A DNA stretch of 64,000 bases from an uncultured Bacilli bacterium (GCA_934162425.1 CAKPIS010000005.1:30080-94079); one strand, 5' to 3'. Shown: positions 25,828 through 34,650, numbered from the stretch's first letter. The notes: generated by a model from the sequence alone, not told the origin. A program made the numbers and translations.

Positions 25828-26853
25828 ATCTTCTTTTTTAGACTTTTCTTTTTTTGAAATTCCAATTCCAAGACTTTCCCTTACCTTACTTTCTAACTCA
25901 TCTTTAATAGATGGATTAGCTTTTAAGAATTCCTTAGCATTTTCTTTGCCCTGACCAATCTTATCTCCATTATAAGAATACCAAGCACCACTTTTATCTA
26001 TAATACCAAGTTCTGATGCTAAATCAATTATTTCAGCAGTTTTAGAAACTCCCTCACCATACATTATTTCAACTGATGCAGTTTTAAATGGTGGTGCAAC
26101 CTTATTTTTTACAACTTTAACATTTGTTTTATTTCCTATTACATTATCACCATTTTTTATTTGTTCACCACGTCTTACATCTAATCTTATAGTTGAGTAG
26201 AATTTAAGAGCTCTACCACCTGGTGTTGTTTCAGGATTACCAAATAATACTCCTACTTTTTCTCTTAACTGATTTATAAATATTGCAATTGTATTTGTTT
26301 TACTAATAGTACCAGATAATTTTCTTAATGCCTGACTCATTAATCTTGCTTGAAGTCCAACGTGACTATCTCCCATTTCTCCTTCTATTTCAGCTTGTGG
26401 TACTAGTGCTGCTACAGAGTCAATTACTACTATGCTAATAGCTTCACTTCTAACTAATGCTTCACAAATTTCTAACGCTTGCTCTCCAGTATCTGGTTGT
26501 GATAATAATAACTCATTTATATTTACACCAAGTTTTTGTGCATAAACAGGATCTAGTGCATGTTCTGCATCTATAAATGCTGCCCTCCCTCCTGCCTTTT
26601 GAGCTTCTGCTATAGCATGAAGAGCAAAAGTTGTTTTACCAGAAGACTCTGGTCCATATATTTCTATTATTCTTCCCTTTGGATATCCACCAACTCCAAG
26701 AGCTTTATCAAGTGTTAATGAACCACTTGAACAAACTTCTATTTCATTATGAGCCTCCTCACCAAGTTTCATAACAGAACCCTTACCAAATTGTTTTTCT
26801 ATATCTTTAAGTACTTCATCTAATGTTTTATCATTGCTTGCTTTTTTTATCAT
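25822..26853 (-). CDS. recA: Recombinase RecA
   Basis: A 343-residue RecA of normal length. Walker A GPESSGKTT near 65, Walker B region IVVIDSVAALVPQAE near 140, loop L1/L2 region (LMSQALRKL, NQLREKVGVLFGNPETTPGG) near 165-210, and a charged Lys/Glu tail. It forms filaments on single-stranded DNA, drives strand exchange and triggers LexA self-cleavage. GGGAGG precedes the ATG. Its promoter and a LexA-type box are upstream, so it is likely SOS-induced. The neighbours pgsA and rodZ follow the order known in Bacilli, but cinA, usual between pgsA and recA, is absent. Confidence 0.98.
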   Translation of the reverse strand: MIKKASNDKTLDEVLKDIEKQFGKGSVMKLGEEAHNEIEVCSSGSLTLDKALGVGGYPKGRIIEIYGPESSGKTTFALHAIAEAQKAGGRAAFIDAEHALDPVYAQKLGVNINELLLSQPDTGEQALEICEALVRSEAISIVVIDSVAALVPQAEIEGEMGDSHVGLQARLMSQALRKLSGTISKTNTIAIFINQLREKVGVLFGNPETTPGGRALKFYSTIRLDVRRGEQIKNGDNVIGNKTNVKVVKNKVAPPFKTASVEIMYGEGVSKTAEIIDLASELGIIDKSGAWYSYNGDKIGQGKENAKEFLKANPSIKDELESKVRESLGIGISKKEKSKKEDK

Positions 26854-26884
26854 TTGTATCCTCCCTTAAATTAAATACAATTCC

Positions 26885-26913
26885 ATTATAAATTACTTTA
26901 AAACAAAAATCAA
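26885..26913 (-). promoter_or_regulatory. recA promoter
   Basis: Minus strand TTGATT (26908-26913), 17-base spacer, TATAAT (26885-26890). Confidence 0.75.
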
Positions 26914-26922
26914 GTGTTTCTT

Positions 26923-26936
26923 CGAACAAATGTTTG
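26923..26936 (-). promoter_or_regulatory. LexA (DinR) SOS box upstream of recA
   Basis: CGAACAAATGTTTG fits the Bacillota LexA consensus CGAACRNRYGTTYG. It lies 10 bases upstream of the recA -35. Confidence 0.8.
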
Positions 26937-26960
26937 AACTGTGCAAATTTTTATACAAAT

Positions 26961-26992
26961 ACTTAAAAAAGCCTATACAAAAAGGCTTTTTC
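26961..26992 (-). terminator. Terminator after pgsA
   Basis: Nine-base stem (AAAAAGCCT/AGGCTTTTT), eight-base loop and T run on the minus strand. Confidence 0.8.
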
Positions 26993-26994
26993 TG

Positions 26995-27615
26995 TTACTT
27001 ATTTTCTACAGAATTACTAATTTCTTCTCTTTCAAATATAATATCTTTATTCATTAAATAGTACTCTGCACCAGATATTATAGAAAATATAGTTGCTAAA
27101 ACAAGTAGAAAATTAGATATATCTAAATTAAATAATTCAAAAGGTAAATTATAACACATGGTAAATATTACCCCAAACATTAAAAATGAAGTTTTTACCT
27201 TACCAGTTTTTATAGCCGCAACAACTTTTCCTTTACTTGCTGCAAGCATTTTTATTGCATCAACTACTATATCTCTTAATATTATAATAACAGTTATTAT
27301 TGGTGCTATAAATCCTTGTGCTGATAAAATAATAAGTGCTGAATCAACTAACATTTTATCTGCTATAGCATCAACTAATTTACCAAAGTTAGTTACCATG
27401 TTATATTTTCTAGCTATATAACCATCTAAAAAATCGGTAACCGATGCTACTGCAAATATAAAAGCTGCAATTAAATATTTTATATCAACTGATATAGTTC
27501 CTATTAATATTTTAGGAAACTCTACGTTTACTAAATAAAATGGAAATAATAACAAGGTTATAAATACCACTGTTAAAAATATTCTTATCATTGTTAATTT
27601 ATTAGCTAAATTCAT
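26995..27615 (-). CDS. pgsA: CDP-diacylglycerol-glycerol-3-phosphate 3-phosphatidyltransferase
   Basis: A 206-residue membrane enzyme that makes phosphatidylglycerol phosphate, the precursor of phosphatidylglycerol. The CDP-alcohol phosphotransferase signature D-G-x2-A-R-x8-G-x3-D-x3-D is complete in LDGYIARKYNMVTNFGKLVD and the following AIADK, near residues 64-86. Five to six helices fit the family. AGGGGTGA sets the ATG. It follows rodZ by 13 bases, as in Bacilli. Its product feeds the LtaS-type enzyme at 14-16 kb. Confidence 0.95.
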   Translation of the reverse strand: MNLANKLTMIRIFLTVVFITLLLFPFYLVNVEFPKILIGTISVDIKYLIAAFIFAVASVTDFLDGYIARKYNMVTNFGKLVDAIADKMLVDSALIILSAQGFIAPIITVIIILRDIVVDAIKMLAASKGKVVAAIKTGKVKTSFLMFGVIFTMCYNLPFELFNLDISNFLLVLATIFSIISGAEYYLMNKDIIFEREEISNSVENK

Positions 27616-27628
27616 AAATCATTCACCC

Positions 27629-28108
27629 CTAATTTTCTAATAATGTTAATTCTACGTTCGTATCATCTTTTGGACTTATATATTCAGTTACTACTATATA
27701 TCCAATTAAAAATAATAAAAGTGCAATAATTATTCCTATAATTATTGGAATAGTTTTTGACTTAGGTTTATCATCTATTGTATAAGGAGATGCTATCTTA
27801 TTTTCTTGTCTTTCTTTTTTTTGTTTTTGAATAGATGCTTTTTCTATTTCCTTAATTGGTATTTTAGAAGTTTCTTCAAAGAAGAACTCATTAAATTCAT
27901 CTATTATTTTTTCATCATCTAATCCCAAATACTTAGCATAATCTCTTATAAAACATTTTAAATAAAAAACATCTTTAAATACTTTTAGATTTCCACTTTC
28001 TATGTTTTCTATTTGAGATACTCTTAAGTTTAGATCTTGTGCAGCCTCTTCTATACTAACTCCGTGCTCTTCTCTAGCTAACCTTAATTCTTCTCCAATT
28101 TCCTTCAA
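27629..28108 (-). CDS. rodZ: RodZ-like helix-turn-helix membrane protein, short form
   Basis: About 159 residues: a cytoplasmic HTH domain (about 1-70, IGEELRLAREEHGVSIEEAA... type), a charged linker, one membrane helix (about 120-142) and only about 17 residues outside. RodZ links the MreB cytoskeleton to the wall synthesis machinery. The extracellular domain seen in longer RodZ proteins is absent. TTG at 28108 is chosen because AAAGGAG lies eight bases before it, and the GTG at 28117 overlaps that site. It lies between rnpB and pgsA. Confidence 0.85.
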   Translation of the reverse strand: MKEIGEELRLAREEHGVSIEEAAQDLNLRVSQIENIESGNLKVFKDVFYLKCFIRDYAKYLGLDDEKIIDEFNEFFFEETSKIPIKEIEKASIQKQKKERQENKIASPYTIDDKPKSKTIPIIIGIIIALLLFLIGYIVVTEYISPKDDTNVELTLLEN

Positions 28109-28139
28109 AGTGTTCACTCCTTTTTTTATATATAAATAA

Positions 28140-28505
28140 TTATTTTAATAAGCCACGTTCTGTACCAGATAGTCTGGTCACAAACATTTATCTATGCTAA
28201 AAGTTTAGCATCCTTTAATCCGTTTTTATTCCTTCATAAAGATTCCCCTACCAAATTTGGGTTTCTCACTCATGGGGTTTACCAACGTTCCACCTAGATA
28301 GTTTCCCACCTAGCTCGTCTCTTTGGCACTTTATGCCTAATATAACCATATTCTAAAGAACTATAGGTTACCTCGGCGCCGTTAGGTAAAATACCTACCA
28401 AAGGTTATTTTTTCCCTTTGCATGAACACTACGTCCGTTACAGGTACGTGTGAGCGTGGACTTTCCTCTACTAAATTAAATTAGCAGCGTTTGTGTAAAA
28501 ATAAT
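28140..28505 (-). ncRNA. rnpB: RNase P RNA, class B
   Basis: The catalytic RNA of RNase P, which matures tRNA 5' ends. Read on the minus strand, it has the 5' conserved AGAGGAAAGTCCACGCTCAC block (near 28450-28470), the GGTAAACCCC...GAGAAACCCAAATTTGGTAGGGG core (near 28250-28285) and the 3' CAGAACGTGGCTTA end (near 28150-28162), all matching the Bacillus-type (class B) RNA. Outer arms near 28135-28145 and 28497-28507 can pair as P1. It starts at the gpsB stop codon, a gene order shared with Bacillus. Exact ends are approximate. Confidence 0.95.
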
Positions 28506-28828
28506 TACTCATCTTTATCATATACGTATTTTTCCAGTTGTGATAAACGTCTTAATATATCTACGTTAGTAATTTCTTTCTCACTTTTCTTTACAATATC
28601 TATATTTGCTTTTAAATTTCTAAGTTGATGTTTTATATCCATATTTTCTCTTGCAAGTTCTTTATTTTCCTCTTTAAGTTCTTTAATAATGTTAATAAAT
28701 TCTACATAATCTTTTATTATTTGATCTAAGTACTTATCTACTTCTTGAAGTCTATAACCCCTTGTATCAATCTTAAAGTCTTTTTCAAAAATATCTTGCG
28801 GTGTTAATACTATTCTTCCGTTAAACAT
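28505..28828 (-). CDS. gpsB: Cell division protein GpsB (DivIVA family)
   Basis: A 107-residue cytoplasmic protein. The N-terminal DivIVA-type lipid-binding domain holds LTPQDIFEKDFK and RGYRLQEVDKYLDQI, followed by a coiled coil (about 40-85) and a short C-terminal helix (about 86-105). GpsB coordinates penicillin-binding proteins between septal and lateral wall growth. AGAGGTGG precedes the ATG. It is directly followed by rnpB; a PBP1-type gene lies 1.2 kb away. Confidence 0.93.
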   Translation of the reverse strand: MFNGRIVLTPQDIFEKDFKIDTRGYRLQEVDKYLDQIIKDYVEFINIIKELKEENKELARENMDIKHQLRNLKANIDIVKKSEKEITNVDILRRLSQLEKYVYDKDE

Positions 28829-28851
28829 AATTTACCACCTCTGTAATTAAC

Positions 28852-28880
28852 ATTATCGCAATTTTTTTATAATTTGTCAA
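28852..28880 (-). promoter_or_regulatory. Promoter of gpsB (and probably rnpB)
   Basis: Minus strand perfect TTGACA (28875-28880), 17-base spacer, GATAAT (28852-28857). Confidence 0.75.
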
Positions 28881-28904
28881 TTTACACATTGAAAATTTTA
28901 TTAA

Positions 28905-28953
28905 CACACAAAAAAGCAAACTATTCCTTTCTATATATTCTTTTAGTTTGCTT
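28905..28953 (-). terminator. Terminator of the holin-like unit
   Basis: A perfect ten-base stem (28944-28953 with 28914-28923) with a 20-base loop and TTTT after it on the minus strand; the stop codon lies in the loop. Confidence 0.65.
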
Positions 28954-29190
28954 AAATAAGTCATACGAAGACACTGAAAAAGAAAAAGTTATAATAGAAG
29001 TTAAAAAGCTTTCAAAGCTTATGCCAAAAAATGTAAAGTAAATTATCATACTAACAAAAATAAGTATCCATATAATGTATTTGCTATCAATTTTAAAAGT
29101 CATTTTAATAGTATTACCAAGTATATTAAGTATTATACTTATCTCTATTATATATGGAATTAAATTATATATAACTTTTAATTTTTCCAA
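28921..29190 (-). CDS. Small membrane protein resembling phage holins
   Basis: An 89-residue protein with three hydrophobic segments (about 8-28, 38-55, 58-78) and a basic tail KQTKRIYRKE. The helix order, a Gly-containing middle loop (FFGISFESFLTS) and the basic C-terminus recall holins of superfamily V (Hol44), but similarity is weak. TTG at 29190 sits behind AGGTGAT. It follows a 31-codon ORF by 14 bases. No endolysin or other phage gene is nearby, so it may be a domesticated holin or a small membrane protein of another kind. Confidence 0.5.
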   Translation of the reverse strand: MEKLKVIYNLIPYIIEISIILNILGNTIKMTFKIDSKYIIWILIFVSMIIYFTFFGISFESFLTSIITFSFSVSSYDLFKQTKRIYRKE

Positions 29191-29204
29191 AATAAATCAC
29201 CTAA

Positions 29205-29300
29205 TTAATTATATGAAGAAATAATTATATTTTCTTCTATTTCATTAATTTTCTCAAATAAATCATCAAATAGTATAAAAAAACAAGCTTTATCTGTCAT
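29205..29300 (-). CDS. 31-residue peptide upstream of the holin-like gene
   Basis: The ORF has a near-perfect ribosome binding site AAGGAGG five bases before the ATG, unusually strong for this window, and ends 14 bases before the next start. The peptide begins MTDKACFFILFDDLFEKIN and ends in an acidic then hydrophobic part (EIEENIIISS). It is not a clear membrane helix. It could be a leader peptide, a regulator of the holin-like protein or a chance ORF; the ribosome binding site favours translation. Confidence 0.5.
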   Translation of the reverse strand: MTDKACFFILFDDLFEKINEIEENIIISSYN

Positions 29301-29420
29301 GTCTTCCTCCTTTTTTATAACATATCACATAAACAGTAGTAATTATTTTGTTTCGACAATACTTTTCAAAAATTACTATAAATTTATCTAGTTATAGTAG
29401 ATTTTATTACCTCAATTTGA

Positions 29421-29426
29421 TATAAT
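29421..29426 (+). promoter_or_regulatory. Extended -10 promoter of recU-pbp1
   Basis: TATAAT preceded by TG one base upstream; a weak TAGATT lies 17 bases further up. Transcription would start near 29433, which favours the recU ATG at 29443. Confidence 0.55.
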
Positions 29427-29442
29427 TAACATGGTGAATATA

Positions 29443-30036
29443 ATGAAATTTAATTATTCATATTTAGATAAAAAAAGACTTGGTAATTCTAAAATAAATT
29501 TTGCAAATAGAGGTATGGCTCTTGAAAGTGATATTAATTTATCTAATGAATATTATAGAGTAAATGATATAGCATATATTTATAAAAAACCTACGCCAAT
29601 AAAATTAGTTAAAGTTGATTATCAAAAAAGCTTAATTAATGAAGCATATTTTTTAACACCATCAACTACTGATTATAATGGAATATATAAAGGAAAATAT
29701 ATTGATTTTGAAGCTAAAGAAACAAATTGTAAAACATCATTTGCACTATCTAATATTCATGAACATCAAATAAAGCACCTAATAGACGTACAAAGACATG
29801 GTGCTATATCATTTTTAATAGTTAGATTCATTCATAATAATGAAACTTACCTATTAGATACTATGGATTTAAAATACTTTTTAGAAAATTATGATAGAAA
29901 GTCTATTCCACTTAGTTTTTTTAAAGAAAAAGGAAAATTAGTTAAAATGAAATATAATCCAAGACTAGATTATATAGAAGTTATAAATAATACATATTTT
30001 GGAGGTAATAATCATGATGAAGAAAAGACCAAATAA
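29443..30036 (+). CDS. recU: Holliday junction resolvase RecU
   Basis: A 197-residue nuclease that cuts four-way junctions in recombination and chromosome segregation. The catalytic core shows TDYNGIYKGKYIDFEAKET, holding the metal-binding Asp, Glu and Lys residues, then NIHEHQIKHL and the C-terminal IPLSFFKEKGKLV. The N-terminal NRGMALESDINLSNEYY also fits. ATG at 29443 follows GGTGA; the ATG at 29431 would be at the transcription start. It overlaps pbp1 by 23 bases, the order found in Bacillus (recU-ponA). Confidence 0.96.
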   Translation: MKFNYSYLDKKRLGNSKINFANRGMALESDINLSNEYYRVNDIAYIYKKPTPIKLVKVDYQKSLINEAYFLTPSTTDYNGIYKGKYIDFEAKETNCKTSFALSNIHEHQIKHLIDVQRHGAISFLIVRFIHNNETYLLDTMDLKYFLENYDRKSIPLSFFKEKGKLVKMKYNPRLDYIEVINNTYFGGNNHDEEKTK

Positions 30037-32770
30037 AGGTAGAGAGTTAAAAAATAATATAAAAGCTAAAGCAAGTAAGTTGCAAAAAAATAAAAAGATA
30101 AAAAAGAAAAGTAAAACCAAAAGAATAATTCTTAATATTTTATTATTTTTAGTTATTTTTGTAATAATTATATCTTGTATTTTCCTGGCTTATATAATTA
30201 TTAATGCACCTAAGTTTGATCCAAATAACTTAAAATTCACACAAATGTCAGAATTATACGATAAAGATGGAAATTTAATTGCAAAAATGGGAAATGAAAA
30301 TAGAACTGAAATATCCTATGATGATTTACCAGAGGTATTAATAGATGCAATTATTGCAACAGAAGATTCTAAGTTCTTTCAACATAATGGTTTTGATTTA
30401 GCTAGATTTATTAAGGCTGCAGGTTATAAAGTTCTTGGTAAAAATGGTGGTGGTGCATCAACTCTTACCATGCAAATTGTTAAAAATAACTATACAGCTG
30501 GTGCTAATGGAAAAATAGAAACTAAAGGTATTAAAGGTATAATAAGAAAGTTTACTGATATATATATGTCTATATTTAAAGTAGAAAGAAAATATACAAA
30601 AAAAGAAATACTTGAGTTTTATATAAATGATGCTTATTTGGGTAATAGAGCTTATGGTGTTGAACAAGCATCACTTAACTACTTTAATAAATCAGTTAGT
30701 GAACTTAACTTATCAGAAGCTGCATTTATAGCTGGATTATTCCAATCACCTAATAGTTATAATCCATATAATTATCCTGAAAATGCTGAAAAAAGAAGAA
30801 AAACCGTTCTTTACCTAATGAAAAGACACGGTTATATTACAGAAGAAGAAAGACAAGCTGCACTTGCAAGTCCTATTACTTCATATATTAGAACAGCGCA
30901 AACATCAGGCACTTATTACGAATATCAAGGATATATTGATACAGTAGTTGAAGAACTTGAAAATGAATATGATTTAAATCCTTATACTACTCCACTTAAA
31001 ATTTATACATCTATGAATAAATCAAAGCAAGATTTTTTAAATGACGTTATGAATGGAAAAAACTGGAACTGGGAAAATGATTTAGTTCAAGCTGGTATTG
31101 TAATGACAGATTCAGCAACTGGTGAAGTATTAGCTGTTGGTGCTGGTAGAAATAAAAATACAGAACGCTCTTACAACTATGCAACTCAATCTAATAGACA
31201 TATCGGTTCTACAGCAAAACCAATATTTGATTATGCTCCTGCAGTTGAATATTTGGGTTGGGGAACTGAAAATTACATAGTAGATGAACCTCACTCTTAT
31301 AGTAATGGTACCAAAATATCTAACTCGGATGGTGGATACAAAGGCATACTTCCTATGTATAAAGCGCTAGGTCTTTCAAGAAACATAACAGCACTTAAAA
31401 CTTTCCAACAAGTAAGTAAAGAAGCTGGTAATGATAAAATTCTCAAATTCGTAACAAATCTTGGTATTACACCTGAAGTAGAAAATGGTAAAATACATGA
31501 AGCTCATTCTATTGGGTCGTTTACTGGCTCAACAAAAAAGGGAGAATCAAGGAACAGTCCTATGACAATGGCTGGTGCATATCAAGCATTCTCTAATGGT
31601 GGTTATTATATTAAACCTCATACTATAAGAAAATTTATTTATAAAGAAACTGATGAAGTTGTTGAGTCAAACGTTTCTAAAACAAGAGTTATGTATGATT
31701 CTACTGCTTATATAATAACATATTCATTAAATTGGTCTGCTACATCAGGGCTTGCTAGAAATGCTGGCAATATAAATGGTGTTTCTGTTGCTGCTAAAAC
31801 TGGTACTAGTAATTTACCTTATTCAGTATTAAAAGCAAATGGAATCTCTAGTAAACATGTTAATGATTTGTGGGTTTGTGGTTATACTCCATCTCAAACA
31901 CTTACATTCTGGTATGGATATGGAAAATTATCTAAAGAACACTATAGCACTACATCGACTTGGACAATTCGTGATAAATTTTATAGATTCTTGGCTGATG
32001 GATTATTTGATAAAACTGGTGCTACATTCACAGCACCTTCTAGTATAGAAGCTGTTGATGTTATTAGAAATTCTATTCCACTTAAAAGAGCTTCAGCTGG
32101 AACACCAGACAGTATGAAAGTTACATCATATTTTAGAAAAGGAACAGCTCCTGAGGAAACTTCAAACACTGAACCTGATGCTAAGTTACCATCAGTATCT
32201 AATGTAACAAGTAAAGTTAGTGGCAATACAGTAAATTTAAGTTGGACAGGACTTTCTGCTGAGGATATGCTTAATTTAAATATCGATGATAGTTATGGTA
32301 CATTAGGATATGATATATATGTTAAAGATGGTACAAATGGTACTAAAACATTTGTTGGAACAACAACATCAACATCGTATACACATACAACTAATTATTC
32401 AAATCCAATATATATAATTTATACAGCTTATGCTAATTATAAGACAAATCAAAGTGCTGGAGTTGAATGTAAGATCTCAGTTAAAACTGACTTTGATGTT
32501 AAAATAACTAATGAAACAATTAATCAAGGCGATTCTTTCACCGATAATCTACCTATTATAGTTTTATATAATTCTATTGACGTAACGGATGAAAGCAAGA
32601 TATCATTAGTATCAGGTCACGTTGATACATCTACTCCTGGAACATATAAACTAGAGTATAAAATAACTTATTCTAATACAACTAAAACAGTAAGCAGAAC
32701 TGTTACGGTAAAAGCTAGACAAACAGAAACTACGAAACCTAATACAACTTCTACTTCTGAAAACTACTAA
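30014..32770 (+). CDS. ponA: Class A penicillin-binding protein (glycosyltransferase and transpeptidase)
   Basis: A 918-residue bifunctional peptidoglycan synthase. A long Lys-rich cytoplasmic start is followed by one helix (about 38-63), a GT51 domain (about 75-240, catalytic Glu in ATEDSKFFQHNG), and a transpeptidase domain (about 340-620) with active Ser in STAKP, SRN for the SxN motif, and KTGTSN. Then come a fibronectin type III-like domain (about 685-770), an Ig-like strand region and a Thr-rich end. GGAGG at 30001 sets the ATG at 30014; the TTG at 29999 overlaps that site. Confidence 0.96.
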   Translation: MMKKRPNKGRELKNNIKAKASKLQKNKKIKKKSKTKRIILNILLFLVIFVIIISCIFLAYIIINAPKFDPNNLKFTQMSELYDKDGNLIAKMGNENRTEISYDDLPEVLIDAIIATEDSKFFQHNGFDLARFIKAAGYKVLGKNGGGASTLTMQIVKNNYTAGANGKIETKGIKGIIRKFTDIYMSIFKVERKYTKKEILEFYINDAYLGNRAYGVEQASLNYFNKSVSELNLSEAAFIAGLFQSPNSYNPYNYPENAEKRRKTVLYLMKRHGYITEEERQAALASPITSYIRTAQTSGTYYEYQGYIDTVVEELENEYDLNPYTTPLKIYTSMNKSKQDFLNDVMNGKNWNWENDLVQAGIVMTDSATGEVLAVGAGRNKNTERSYNYATQSNRHIGSTAKPIFDYAPAVEYLGWGTENYIVDEPHSYSNGTKISNSDGGYKGILPMYKALGLSRNITALKTFQQVSKEAGNDKILKFVTNLGITPEVENGKIHEAHSIGSFTGSTKKGESRNSPMTMAGAYQAFSNGGYYIKPHTIRKFIYKETDEVVESNVSKTRVMYDSTAYIITYSLNWSATSGLARNAGNINGVSVAAKTGTSNLPYSVLKANGISSKHVNDLWVCGYTPSQTLTFWYGYGKLSKEHYSTTSTWTIRDKFYRFLADGLFDKTGATFTAPSSIEAVDVIRNSIPLKRASAGTPDSMKVTSYFRKGTAPEETSNTEPDAKLPSVSNVTSKVSGNTVNLSWTGLSAEDMLNLNIDDSYGTLGYDIYVKDGTNGTKTFVGTTTSTSYTHTTNYSNPIYIIYTAYANYKTNQSAGVECKISVKTDFDVKITNETINQGDSFTDNLPIIVLYNSIDVTDESKISLVSGHVDTSTPGTYKLEYKITYSNTTKTVSRTVTVKARQTETTKPNTTSTSENY

Positions 32771-32772
32771 AC

Positions 32773-32813
32773 AAAAAAGTAATTTGAACATTTAACTCAA
32801 ATTACTTTTTTTA
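32773..32813. terminator. Bidirectional terminator between ponA and dnaD
   Basis: A perfect 11-base stem (32777-32787 with 32797-32807) flanked by A run on one side and T run on the other, so it can stop transcription from both convergent genes. Confidence 0.85.
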
Positions 32814-33455
32814 TTCATTTAACCAATCATATTCATAAAAAGATTCATTTTTATCTTCTTCTTCATCCTTTTTTACTTTATTTATATCATCAGGCTTTTT
32901 AATGCCTTTTTTATTCCATTCAAATAATATTTTATCAATGTATCTTAAATTACTTACACCATTAAATACAGCCTCTTTAAGTGCTGCTAAAATAAGATCA
33001 TTAGATATTTTAGATTCAAGCCAGCTATTTATAATTTCATACTCCATAGGAGATAATGTTCTGCCAAATTCTTTTTCAAACTCAGAATACAAATTAGAAT
33101 CATTAACTCTCTCTTTTTCTTCTTCTAAAAACTTAGAAAATACTATATCATAAAAAGAACTAATATCTACTCTTTCTTCTAGTATACCTGATTCATTCTT
33201 TTCCATAGATATTGATAAAATTTTCTTATCTTTAAGTACTGAAATTGATTCTAACAACTCTTTTTCAGTAAATGATAAGTCATTTAATATCTTCTTATAA
33301 TTAAATATATCTTTATTCTTTTGATTTAAGAAATATATTAATAAAATAAGAGAGTTAGCATCTAATGAAGCTTCTTTCGCAAATAATAATACATAATTAG
33401 GCACAGTATAATGATTTTCATTATTAATCTGCTGCATAAATTTATCTTTAAGCAA
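32811..33455 (-). CDS. dnaD: DnaD-like replication initiation protein
   Basis: About 214 residues. An N-terminal winged-helix part (about 10-95) is followed by a DnaD/DnaB_2 domain (about 125-190) with FGRTLSPMEYEIINSW and the family's YxxxIxxxW-like motif in LRYIDKILFEW, then an acidic tail. DnaD helps open DNA and load the helicase at origins and restarts. TTG at 33455 is chosen: AAGGTGAT is at the right distance, and the GTG at 33464 is part of it. It is 10 bases after cca; the ponA/recU neighbourhood is conserved in Bacilli. Confidence 0.9.
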   Translation of the reverse strand: MLKDKFMQQINNENHYTVPNYVLLFAKEASLDANSLILLIYFLNQKNKDIFNYKKILNDLSFTEKELLESISVLKDKKILSISMEKNESGILEERVDISSFYDIVFSKFLEEEKERVNDSNLYSEFEKEFGRTLSPMEYEIINSWLESKISNDLILAALKEAVFNGVSNLRYIDKILFEWNKKGIKKPDDINKVKKDEEEDKNESFYEYDWLNE

Positions 33456-33474
33456 TTTTATCACCTTCTTTTTA

Positions 33475-34563
33475 TTAACACTTACTTGTTAAATATTTTT
33501 TTATATCTTCTTTATTATTATTTAAATCACCAATTAGTATCTCACCTTCTAAGTCATTTAATATATCTTTTATTTTATAATTATCTTTTATATTTAATAA
33601 ATCTATAATATCACGTGGTTTAAGGGCTATATCAGAGATCTTTTTAATAGGCAACTTATCATACATATCATGTATTAACCTTTCATCTATACCCATTATT
33701 TGAGCAGCTATTAAAGAAATATAATTACCATTTTTATATAATGTTATATCATCTATATTACCACTATTAATTATATCATCAATAGATTTAATATATCTTT
33801 TTTCATTACTAGTAAACTGATACTTCTCACTAGGTTTTAATTGCACCCACATACCTATTGGATCACTTGTCTTAACAAAATTATCACTTATTTGTATATC
33901 TAAATATTTATCTAAATTATACTTTTTAAGAAGTGATATACCATATAAAACATTACTAGAAAGAAGTATTCTATTTAACTCTTGTTTCTTTCTAAAAAAG
34001 GATAATTCAGATAATAAATATTCATTTTGAACAATAGCATAAGATAACTCATCATCAATAGTAAAATTAAGTTCTGTAGCAAACCTAATAGCTCTAAGTA
34101 TTCTAAGTGAGTCTTCAGCTAATTTTTTATTAGCATCCCCTACCGTTTTTATAATTTTATTATCTATATCTTGCCTATTATTAAATAGGTCTATTATTTT
34201 ACCTGATGAATCCATACAAAGTGTATTCATAGTAAAATCCCTTCTTTTTAAATCTATTTCTAATTTATCTGTATACATTATCTTAGATGGATTTCTTTTA
34301 TTTTTATATTCTAAATCCATACGATAAGTAGTTATTTCAAAGTCTACTTTTTTATAATTTAAATGAACAGATCCATAGCTTTCAAATGGTAGCTTAACTT
34401 CTTTAAATATTTCTTTTATTTGCATTGGAGTTGCATTAGTACATATATCAACATCTGAACTTTGTCTTTTTAGTATATAATCCCTTACAAATCCTCCTAC
34501 AAGATAAGCTTCATAATTATTATCTTCAAATATTTTTAAAAGTTCCATTGCTTTTTCTAACAA
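33475..34563 (-). CDS. cca: CCA tRNA nucleotidyltransferase
   Basis: Adds or repairs the 3' CCA of tRNAs. The class II polymerase-beta fold head shows YLVGGFVRDYIL and SSDVDICTNA with the metal-binding DxD near residue 40, then RRDFTMNTLCMD near 108 and the neck motif EDSLRILRAIRFATEL near 150. Its 362 residues lack the C-terminal HD domain of Gram-negative enzymes. TTG at 34563 follows AAGGGTGAT, which contains the GTG at 34572. It leads a two-gene unit with dnaD. Confidence 0.95.
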   Translation of the reverse strand: MLEKAMELLKIFEDNNYEAYLVGGFVRDYILKRQSSDVDICTNATPMQIKEIFKEVKLPFESYGSVHLNYKKVDFEITTYRMDLEYKNKRNPSKIMYTDKLEIDLKRRDFTMNTLCMDSSGKIIDLFNNRQDIDNKIIKTVGDANKKLAEDSLRILRAIRFATELNFTIDDELSYAIVQNEYLLSELSFFRKKQELNRILLSSNVLYGISLLKKYNLDKYLDIQISDNFVKTSDPIGMWVQLKPSEKYQFTSNEKRYIKSIDDIINSGNIDDITLYKNGNYISLIAAQIMGIDERLIHDMYDKLPIKKISDIALKPRDIIDLLNIKDNYKIKDILNDLEGEILIGDLNNNKEDIKKYLTSKC

Positions 34564-34623
34564 GTTAATCACCCTTATAATTGTATCAAATTAATATAAT
34601 AAAATCTAGTAATTTATACAAAA

Positions 34624-34648
34624 TAAAAAGCCATTATACATGGCTCTT
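34624..34648 (-). terminator. Terminator after the HU gene
   Basis: GAGCCAT/ATGGCTT stem with a five-base loop and T run on the minus strand. Confidence 0.7.
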
Positions 34649-34650
34649 TA

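Noticed and set aside
28905..29300. Prophage remnant because of the holin-like protein
   Set aside because: No endolysin, tail, integrase or repressor gene is nearby; the flanks are conserved core genes.
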